Part shown: positions 57,735-64,000 of the stretch, piece by piece
Layout: every line of letters begins with the position of its first letter
Numbering within the stretch: position 1 is the first letter of the stretch
Assembly (NCBI GenBank): GCA_024449915.1
Contig: JAMZAV010004461.1
Coordinates: 62,001-126,000, forward strand
Direction: 5' to 3'
Source of the DNA: Sweltsa coloradensis
Taxonomy: Eukaryota; Arthropoda; Insecta; Plecoptera; Chloroperlidae
Length of the DNA stretch: 64,000 bases
Program-made: the position numbers and the translations under genes
The notes under the pieces: generated by a model
What the model was told of the DNA's origin: nothing
Databases searched by the model: none
Seen by the model: only the letters and a program-made list of their open reading frames with translations

Positions 57735-58225
57735 TCCTACACCTACGTACATCCTATACCTACACCATCACCTACAACCACGAGTTTGCTTTGATATTTA
57801 AGAGTATATGATTTGCAGGGACTGAAAAACAAACGGTTGATAATCAAAATGAGATCCTACTCTTCAGAAAACAAAACTTGTCCGAAATATAGTTTCTCAC
57901 ACTCCCTACTTGTTAATTTGAAGGTGGCCATACTCTTGTTGTCAATGAGGGTAGAGCGCAATGATGTGACGCGAGTAGATTCGTGCATTATGGGACGTAA
58001 GTTAAATGCTCAGCACGAGGCTGTAAGGAAAGCACTCGGTTTGACGGTTTTAGTAAATCTGTGTCGGATCAAGAGAGACTCAAGCTTATCAATGAAGAGA
58101 GACAAGTCGCAAGTATACATGGTGGTAACTCACACGAATAGAAATTGTTTTATCTTGGAGGCGCGAATAGTCTTAGCTGTTTAAGCGCCCTAACTACTAA
58201 TACCCGATTGGGCTGTGTGTATCTG
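56903..58225. other. Non-coding stretch with an (AAT)n microsatellite
   Basis: It contains an uninterrupted AAT/ATA array at 57,671-57,732. The 123-residue + strand frame at 57,813-58,184 is Lys/Arg-rich with no motif. Nothing else recognised. Confidence 0.4.
57671..57732 (+). repeat. (AAT)n microsatellite, ~20 units
   Basis: Perfect trinucleotide array preceded by a ccccaataactaactaac block, resembling a retroposon tail. Confidence 0.95.
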
Positions 58226-58228
58226 TGT

Positions 58229-58542
58229 CTCGCGGTTTGGCCCGTGAATAGGGGAGTTTCACTCCCTGAAACTAATGGCGAGCTCTGGGTCGTCGTCGGG
58301 GAACCCCTTCCCTTGACTACCTCCCTGACGGCGACGACAAAGACAACACGGACGAATGATGACACAGACGGAGACAACCACGACGTGGGGGAACCCCTGC
58401 CCTCCCCATATGCTTGTGGCTGGTTCTGACCAGCACAGGCCTGTCCACCCCTTGTCCCCCCGCGTCATCCCTTACGTCTCTCCCTTCGTCTCGATTAGCC
58501 AAGTTGCATCAATATGAGGCGTAAAGCAATATCCAATCAATT
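58229..58542 (+). mobile_element. SINE-A copy 7
   Basis: Starts at tctcgcggtttggcccgtga, so it lacks the first ~25 bases of a full copy. The body and tail are otherwise complete to gcaatatccaatcaattaat. Confidence 0.88.
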
Positions 58543-58844
58543 AATTGTTAGATAGTATCCACAACACACATGTGCATTCGTACAACTTTGTCAATGTACG
58601 TTTCATGAATATTACCTATGGGTGATATTGTTTTGCGCATTACAAAACATTGCTGTACCACCATAAATAAACTAGCCTTTCGGCAATCACGCTATCAGTG
58701 CTATATGGTGGAAGGGAAAAACTGGGGCCAAAATAGTCTCTGTACAGAAATCATCGTGACATGTAAACCATTTCTAGAGAGAATGCTATTTGAACACACT
58801 GGTCCAGTGAAAAGTAGAAGTGAATGAAATTCTGTTTCCTTGAA
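58543..58844. other. Unassigned stretch
   Basis: No coding or repeat signal recognised. Confidence 0.3.
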
Positions 58845-59480
58845 ATTGAATCTATCAACCGCTGCTAGGCACTGTCTATTGAACTCAGTCTGCCAATAAA
58901 TTCTAGCGTGCTACAATATACTATCTACCTGCAGGTGTTCTGTGTAATGTTGAATGCATTGTGTTCTAATTGGTCCATAATGATAGTAAAATCCATGGAT
59001 ATTGTAATATCTGTGAAAATGAAATATCATCACGATGAACCTCACTACACATTTAAATCTCCTCCTCACATCCAACTATTACACATCTTGGAGATCATGT
59101 GCTACTAACATACATATGATTATGAATAATTTCATTGCATTTTACGTGCAACAATGATATGACCTCGCCGCCCCGCACCTTTTGACTGCCATCTACACTG
59201 GCTACAGTTAGCGCAGCAGCAGCCTAGCCTCGCAGTCAGTCTGTTGTTCTTGTCGCAGGCGGACGTGTTTTGCCTTCGCTCTTCGTTGTGTTCTTGTTGG
59301 GCCTCCACAGTACATGGCGTTAGCTTCTGTTTCTGCTGAATGTGGTCAGTTTAATGTCTGTTCTGTCCAGACTGATAGGTTTTGTTCATTGACTTTGTGT
59401 CTGTCTCTGTTGTTTAATGCGGTTTGTCTGTCAGTAGGGCAGTAGCTTACTTTCTGTGATTTGTTTCCCTGTTTCGTCGA
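58845..59480 (+). repeat. Repeat R2, clean copy
   Basis: Clean companion of 14,911-15,560: cactgtctattgaactcag, ctatctacctgca, cgccccgcaccttttgac, ggcggacgtgttttg, tcttcgttgtgttcttgttg and agtttaatgtctg in the same order. Several CpG-rich phrases; no coding sense. Family unknown. Confidence 0.65.
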
Positions 59481-59521
59481 CGTGCAACGTGCGCGCTCTG
59501 CGCGTGGTGTCACGTATCTCG

Positions 59522-59728
59522 TCGTGGGGGAACTTTCCTCTTCCCTTTGACTACCTCCCCGACGGCGACGACAATGACAACACGGACGGATGACACAGAC
59601 GGAGACAACCACGACGTGAGGAACCCCAGCCCTCCCCATTCGCTTGTGGCTGGTTCTGACCAGCACAGGCTTGTCCACCCCCTGTCCCCCCGCCTCACCC
59701 TTACGTCCCTCTCTTCGTCTCAACTAGG
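59522..59728 (+). mobile_element. SINE-A copy 8, head and tail lost
   Basis: From tcgtgggggaactttcctct to tccctctcttcgtctcaact. The 5' head is missing and the tail stops before the shared attagccaag phrase, so it was truncated at both ends. Confidence 0.82.
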
Positions 59729-59737
59729 AAAACGCTC

Positions 59738-59880
59738 AGTTGGACGCGTTGTTGAGCTAGCACCGGTACGTGCAACATGACCCGAGTACGACATTCCCAT
59801 AAGGCCCACCACACAGTGTAGGCCTAACTGGATAATTGACATTGTACACTTTATACTTTTCCAACATCTTTGCATTGTAC
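59738..59880 (+). repeat. Direct-repeat copy with empty SINE site
   Basis: Sequence from cagttggacgcgttgttgag through tgcaacatgacccgagtacg to tctttgcattgt, matching 60,345-60,448 plus 60,796-60,850. Here the SINE target cctaactggat (about 59,823-59,833) is uninterrupted. This gives the pre-insertion state for the SINE-A copy at 60,449-60,795. Confidence 0.85.
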
Positions 59881-60219
59881 TAACTCACGTCATGGCTTCT
59901 AAAGTGTATCTTTGTATCTTCACTGCCTCCTTCATTTTTTAACATCATTTTTCGAATTATAATTACCAATTAGTTTTTAAGGTCTTGACCGATTTAGCTG
60001 AAAATTTGGAAAACAGAAGAGAATGTTGTACTTATTGACCCTGCAAAATTTCATAACGATCGGAACATTTTTATTTTTTATTTTTTTATTTTATTTTATA
60101 TTTTTTAAACCAACAATCGGATTTTGTTCAAAAACTATACAGCAACACGCCTAGGTAGTATGTACATGTGTGCAAAATTTCAGGTCGATCAGAGAAACGG
60201 GGCGACCTGTATCGAAGCA
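59881..60219. other. AT-rich stretch, part of an unclassified repeat
   Basis: The phrase ttgaccgatttagctgaaa, a T-rich tract and gcaaaatttcaggtcgatca resemble ubiquitous non-coding repeats of aquatic invertebrates. It runs into the inverted repeat at 60,220. Confidence 0.4.
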
Positions 60220-60296
60220 GTAACAGAAAAAAAAACAAAAAAAACCAGACATTCGAGCCATAAGAGTCAAGTGGAGACGCTCGCTACGCTCGCTCA
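60220..60296 (+). repeat. Left arm of a ~75-bp inverted repeat
   Basis: gcagtaacagaaaaaaaaac, cattcgagccataagagtca and agtggagacgctcgc recur in reverse at 60,853-60,940. The ~560 bases between them hold SINE pieces, so the two arms may have been one palindromic element. Confidence 0.8.
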
Positions 60297-60350
60297 ATTA
60301 GCCAAGTTGCATAAATATGAGACGTTAAGCAATATCCAATCAATCAATCA
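60297..60350 (+). mobile_element. SINE tail fragment
   Basis: Only the shared tail ttagccaagttgcataaata...gcaatatccaatcaatcaat is present. It directly follows the inverted-repeat arm and precedes the direct-repeat copy at 60,351. Confidence 0.8.
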
Positions 60351-60850
60351 GCAGTTGGACACGTTGTTGAGCGAGCACCGGTAAGTGCAACATGACCCGA
60401 GTACGACATTCCCATAAGGCCTACCACACAGTGTAGGCCTAACTGGATGGGATTGGATTGGATATTGCTTTACGTCTCATATTTATGCTACTTGGCTAAT
60501 CGAGACGAAGGGAGGGACGTAAGGGATGACGCGGGGGGACAAGGAGTGGACAGGCCTGTGCTGGTCAGAACCAGCCACAAGCATATGGGGAGGGCAGGGG
60601 TTCCCCCACGTCGTGGTCGTCTCCGTCTGTGTCATCATCCGTCCGTGTTGTCTTTGTCGTCGCCGTCGGGGAGGTAGTCAAAGGGAAGGGGTTCCCCAAC
60701 GACGACCCAGAGCTCGCGATTAGTTTCAGGGAGTGAAACTCCCCTATTCACGGGCCAAACCGCGAGAAGGTGTCGAGTTGGAATTTGAAGGCCCTCCTAA
60801 CTGGATTATTGACATTGTACACTATATACTTTTCCAACATCTTTGCATTG
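60351..60850 (+). repeat. Direct-repeat copy with a SINE insertion
   Basis: Second copy of the 59,738-59,880 sequence, split at the target cctaactggat by a - strand SINE-A. The copy continues after the SINE with ttgacattgtacactatata and cttttccaacatctttgcat. Confidence 0.85.
60449..60795 (-). mobile_element. SINE-A copy 10, complete, 11-bp TSD
   Basis: A complete copy on the - strand flanked by cctaactggat at 60,438-60,448 and 60,796-60,806. Comparison with the empty site at 59,738-59,880 defines its ends: the 5' end is gagggccttcaaattccaac and the 3' end is tatccaatccaatccc. Length 347 bases. The hairpins gggagtttcactccc and gctggttctgaccagc are intact. Confidence 0.93.
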
Positions 60851-60852
60851 TT

Positions 60853-60940
60853 GAGCAAGCGAAGCGAGCGTCTCCACTTGACTCTTATGGCTCGAATGTC
60901 TGTTTTTTTTTGTTTTTTTTTTCTGTTACTGCTTTTTGCT
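60853..60940 (-). repeat. Right arm of the ~75-bp inverted repeat
   Basis: Reverse complement of 60,220-60,296. Its outer edge marks an abrupt change to GC-rich Helitron sequence at about 60,945. Confidence 0.8.
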
Positions 60941-60944
60941 GAGG

Positions 60945-61470
60945 GACGCCCTTGCGTGTGGCGCATTCCCGCTCGACGCGCTCAACGTCGTACATTTGTT
61001 GGTGGGCGTGGGCATAGAAATTGTGGCGTCGCACAATCGTTTCGAGCTCTCGCATCACGTCGCGCGCGTTTAGCCGCGCGGTGGTGGCCTCGCCCGAGTC
61101 CATGCAGTACAGCTGGTTGAAGCGTGGCTGGGCGCTGTCGCCGGGGACGAGCGCCGGCAACGTGTGGTGGACCTGTCCATGGACCGTGTAAGCTGCCGGG
61201 TGGCCGTCAAACGCTGTGGGGCCGAGGCGCGCCGCGTGGAATGATGCAAATGACATTGCGTAGCGCCTAAAATTGTGGGCGTTGTCGTCGTCGCCGTCAA
61301 ACAGGCGGCGTAACGCGTCGGGCACGGGTTCCCAGAGCGTTGGGTCTCACGGTGTCGTGACGACAACACAGTGAGAATGTGCCGTTAGTGAGCGCCTCGG
61401 CGGCAAAGTGGAGCGCGCCACAATGGACACACTCGCGGTCCATGGGGCTGAGGTTGTGCCTGGGGAGCGC
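60945..61470 (-). pseudogene. Helitron Rep/Hel N-terminal region (helitron-like N)
   Basis: - strand: HNLSPMDRECVHCGALHFAA and EALTNGTFSLCCRHD (about 61,460-61,350; Cys pairs of the family's zinc-binding CPHCxALxF...CC motif), then after a frameshift VPDALRRLFDGDDDNAHNFR, YAMSFASFHAARLG, YTVHGQVHHTLPALVPGDSA, QPRFNQLYCMDSGEATTARL (61,330-61,060). The series DxECxHCxAxxF, CC, LRxLFxG-xxxAxxFR, FxxHGxxxHxxxxLxP, PxFxQLYxxD is diagnostic for Helitron N-terminal regions. The HUH Rep motif and helicase are missing. One frameshift lies near 61,335-61,350. Confidence 0.75.
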
Positions 61471-62164
61471 GTCCTCTACGGCGGCGTTGGGCAGGGGCCT
61501 GGGGTGTGCATGGTGCCGCCGTCGTGGGGGGGCAGGTGGTCGCGCTCGCGGCGGCCGAGGAGCAGGGGCTGGTTGTGCGTGTCGTCAAGCGTTCCCCACG
61601 AAAGCGCTGTCGCCTGTGCTCGTCGACGAGTTGCCGCTCGACGAGCTTGCCAACGGTGGGCCTCTGGCCGCGTTGCCACTGCCGCGCGCTGGCACGTTGA
61701 GCGCCACCCTGGTTTGCCGAAGTGCGCGACCATCCCGCGCGCATACCTCGAAATCGCTGTCGTCCTACATGTCGCCGCTGGACGTGGTCGTCTGCGTTAG
61801 GTCGACCACCGGCGGTAGCCGAGCCAGCCTGGGTGCAACTCGACGCGTTCGGCGACGCGCCGGCATACGCGCGCCGGCCCATTTCCGTCGGGATGTTGGC
61901 CCACGCGTGAAGCGTGCACGTCCACGCGCGTACACCTCGTGCGCGATTTCACTCGTGGCCAGGGGCGCTGGTTGGGCTCGTCTGCGTTGTCTCTGTGCCG
62001 CTGGTAATTTCCGCGTAGGGCGCCACCCTCGGGAACGCACATCGTGTTTGCCCGCGTGCCGCCGTACGAACGGCCAAACCGGTCGGAAGCAGTGTGTGGC
62101 TGCGTGCAGAGCGTCGCGCAGTCCCCTCAAACTTGTACGTGCTTGACTGCGTTTGGTCACTGAC
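61471..62164 (-). other. GC-rich upstream part of the Helitron block, no motif
   Basis: Several overlapping frames on both strands (up to 255 residues on +, 61,379-62,146) are produced by the high G+C content and are Arg/Ala-rich. No conserved motif was found in any of them. The true frame of the Helitron's far N-terminus cannot be followed because of frameshifts. Confidence 0.45.
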
Positions 62165-63258
62165 CGCCGTGTCGTTCATACAGAACTTTCTTCATGATAG
62201 AACATTTAAAGTATGGATAAATAACATTTTATCAGACCCATATGAACTGCAAACGGGTTCCCCTGTTTTTTCAGTCGCAATAAACAGTGTCACCTCGTGC
62301 ATACCCGAGTCCATCATGTCCTACTTATTCTACGACAACTTGGGGTTTTTCTAGAGGTTCGGTTAACATTTTCGTTGCCGAACGACATCTGCAGATTGCA
62401 TTGAACAACATCGGTGATTGGGCCCGAGCACGTGGCACAAAATTTTCTGCCGATAAAACACAATGCATTCACTTTTGTCTCAGTAGGAATATGCACGTAG
62501 ATCCACGTCTTACCCTTAACGGTGTGCAACTAGAATTTAAACCACACGTTCACGTTCTTGGCTTGGAGTTTGATACTAAACTAAATTGGAGATACCACGT
62601 CACAGAATTGCGCAAATAATGTATGTTGAAATTAAATATCCTTTAAATTCTTATTTACACTTCATGGGGTGCGGACAGGACATGTCTTTTGCAAATATAT
62701 GGTTCACTGGTTAAGTCCTTGATGGACTATGCCTGTTGGGTCTACTCGTCGGCCCGTGATTCCATCTAGAAACTTCTCGGTACTGTCCACCACAGTGGTC
62801 TCCGGCTGGCGCTTGGTGCATTTCGGACGAGCCCCGTCCTCAGCCTGTATGCTGATGCAGGAATGACCTCCCTCGCAGAAAGACGGAATTACTAGTTGGG
62901 CAGATACGTGTTGAAGATCTGGGCAATGCGTAACCACTTATCTCATGACGCTCTATTTGATGAGAGATTTATCCGTCACTTCAAAACCAAACCATTGGCG
63001 ACCCTTCCAGTCGGATTACGTTGTAGACATCTTTTTAAATTTTGGTGTACCCAATCTATTGAGTTTCGTTTTGAGCCGAAACCCTCCATGGCTACTTCCG
63101 GAACCTGAAATTCGTTTCGACCTTTGCCGATATAATAAGTCTACAACATCAGATGTCATTTTCCAAAGTAGTTTTCAAGCTATTTGTCACAAATACCGTA
63201 CCTTTAAATTCATTTTCACTGATGGATCTAATACTGGCTCGAAGGTATCCTGCTAAAA
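62165..63258 (+). pseudogene. Non-LTR reverse transcriptase C-terminal half and RNase H start
   Basis: + strand frames: SFIQNFLHDRTFKVWINNIL and SDPYELQTGSP (62,172-62,264), where the following PQGSVLS-like bases are deleted. Then YLFYDN (about 62,325) stands where the family has YVDD, so the catalytic site is lost. Next: HLQIALNNIGDWARARGTKF, SADKTQCIHF, HVLGLEFDTKLNWRYHVTEL (to 62,610), TSWGADRTC, MDYACWVYSSARDS, HHSGLRLALGAFRTSPVLSL, and, frameshifted, FKFIFTDGSNTGS (about 63,202-63,240), the start of an RNase H domain. Same family as 48,618-48,945. Multiple stops and frame changes. Confidence 0.83.
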
Positions 63259-63496
63259 GCGGTGCGAGCTTCTCGTTTACATTGCAACACACACCCTGAA
63301 GTGTTACTCGCATATTGTGGAGCTCTGTAAGTCGCCCCTCATAAAGTTCTAGCTTGGCGTTAGAAGCTACTTTTTTAGCTTCCAGCTCAGCTCTCTGGAG
63401 TTGCCTCAAAGCAAAGAGGCCCTCCAGTTGGTTCGCTCGCTGTTGGAACCTGTCAACCAAGCCCTGCGACGCCCCATCTAGATAAATTTCATACAA
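63258..63496 (-). CDS. Coiled-coil ORF, exon-like
   Basis: On the - strand LDGASQGLVDRFQQRANQLE, GLFALRQLQRAELEAKKVAS, NAKLELYEGRLTELHNMRVT and LQGVCCNVNEKLAPLLAG form an amphipathic, Leu/Glu/Gln-rich helix over about 80 residues, then run antisense into the non-LTR relic. Composition is strongly protein-like. Whether it is a host exon or an ORF1 coiled coil of a retroelement cannot be told. Confidence 0.35.
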
Positions 63497-63527
63497 AGAT
63501 TTGCATTGTCAATTTTTTTCGTCTCTG

Positions 63528-63770
63528 AGAACTTTCCTCTTCCCTTTGACTACCTCCCCGACGGCGACGACAATGACAACACGGACGAATGATGACACAG
63601 ACGGAGACGACCACGACGTGTGGAAACCCCTGCCCTCCTCATACGCTTGTGGCTGGTTCTGACCAGCACAGGCCTGTCCACCCCTTGTTCCCATGCGTCA
63701 CCCCTTACTTGCCCTTAAGTGCATAAATATGAGCCTTAAAGCAATATCCAATCAATCAATCAATCAATCG
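63528..63770 (+). mobile_element. SINE-A copy 11, 5' truncated
   Basis: From gagaactttcctcttccctt to aaagcaatatccaatcaatc. Head missing, body complete, and the tail shortened (tgcccttaagtgcataaata). Ends in a (CAAT)n run. Confidence 0.85.
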
Positions 63771-63778
63771 AATAGCTA

Positions 63779-63885
63779 TGTGGCTCGTTGGTCTTGTTTG
63801 TGTGGCTCGTTGGTCTTGTTGTTAGCGTATCTGCTGCCAATGCAGAAGGTCCAGGGTTCGATTCCCGCCAAAGTCAGAAATTCTT
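63779..63885 (+). mobile_element. tRNA-headed SINE head, clean copy
   Basis: Two tandem tgtggctcgttggtcttgtt phrases (A-box region), then gttagcgtatctgctgccaa and ggtccagggttcgattcccg (B box). tctgc and gcaga around tgccaat would form an anticodon-like stem with a 7-nt loop, but position 33 is G instead of T. It is therefore a tRNA-derived SINE head, not a tRNA gene. The same head, distorted, is at 11,667-11,800. Confidence 0.65.
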
Positions 63886-63892
63886 TCAGAAG

Positions 63893-64000
63893 TTTGGGGA
63901 ACTTTCCCCTTCCCTTTGACTACCTCCCCGACGGCGACGACAAAGACAACACGGACGGATGATGACACAGACGGAGACGACCACGACGTGGGGGTACCCC
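63893..64000 (+). mobile_element. SINE-A copy 12, cut by the window end
   Basis: Starts gtttggggaactttcccctt and runs to the last base in acgacgtgggggt. It follows the tRNA-like head directly, so SINE-A body and tRNA-like head may form a composite here. The 3' end lies outside the window. Confidence 0.83.

Larger units (their letters stand above)
60945..62165 (-). mobile_element. Helitron fragment, GC-rich
   Basis: A block of strikingly higher G+C and CpG content than anything else in the window, with sharp edges at about 60,945 and 62,165. It encodes on the - strand the N-terminal part of a Helitron replicase-helicase (next entry). The Rep endonuclease and helicase parts, which would lie below 60,945, are absent. 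The composition suggests a source with a different base bias, or a young insertion. Confidence 0.72.

Noticed and set aside
57813..58184. 123-residue + strand frame
   Set aside because: No motif, no start context, basic low-information composition.
60447..60723. Arg-rich frames such as those containing GRDVRDDAGGQGVDRPVLVR
   Set aside because: They are translations of SINE-A and recur at every copy in that orientation.
61379..62146. 255-residue + strand frame as a gene
   Set aside because: Arg/Ala-rich shadow caused by high G+C; the Helitron motifs are on the - strand.

Overview
This is a eukaryotic, animal-type genomic window with no clearly recognisable host gene. It is AT-rich, intergenic and packed with mobile-element relics. 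A short nuclear copy of mitochondrial large-subunit rRNA (48,258-48,445) reads like a lophotrochozoan, perhaps molluscan, 16S gene. With the BEL, hAT, piggyBac, Helitron and non-LTR content it suggests a marine invertebrate; the species cannot be named from this sequence alone.

Layout. 1-4,080: 3' half of a broken BEL/Pao retrotransposon. 6,311-9,890: a TTAA-flanked non-autonomous DNA element into which a hAT transposon (6,536-9,574, 8-bp target duplication) has inserted. 7,060-15,600: homopolymer-inflated sequence that looks like an uncorrected long read, containing distorted copies of repeats that occur cleanly elsewhere; 36,350-37,790 is a second suspect patch. 16,310-16,800: minisatellite. 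21,126-24,746: an element with inverted arms made of ~160-bp subrepeats around a decayed gene of a repeat-associated protein family (motifs EEADTK, SPDTDV, HAFSGAENTG). 24,997-31,838: a candidate ~6.8-kb element ending in CACTG...CAGTG, with repeat arrays inside both ends and an almost perfect 144-bp-arm hairpin near its centre. 38,095-44,330: relics of Mutator-like, non-LTR, Tc1/mariner-like, piggyBac-like, hAT and an unnamed transposon-associated family. 45,545-47,580: a 5S-rRNA-derived SINE, then a non-LTR element split by a TTAA-flanked MITE. 48,250-50,450: NUMT, non-LTR 3' fragment, gypsy gag fragment and a motif-dense repeat. 54,600-64,000: many copies of the dominant SINE, a GC-rich Helitron fragment (60,945-62,165) and a non-LTR reverse transcriptase relic (62,165-63,255).

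The dominant repeat is a ~340-bp SINE-like family (called SINE-A here) with about ten body copies and several tail fragments. Target-site duplications of 8, 14 and 11 bp around three copies, plus an empty-site/filled-site pair at 59.74-59.88 kb and 60.35-60.85 kb, fix its ends. Its 3' tail is shared with the 5S-derived SINE, implying the same partner LINE. All protein-coding traces that could be identified are broken by stops or frameshifts, so nothing here looks like an intact autonomous element.
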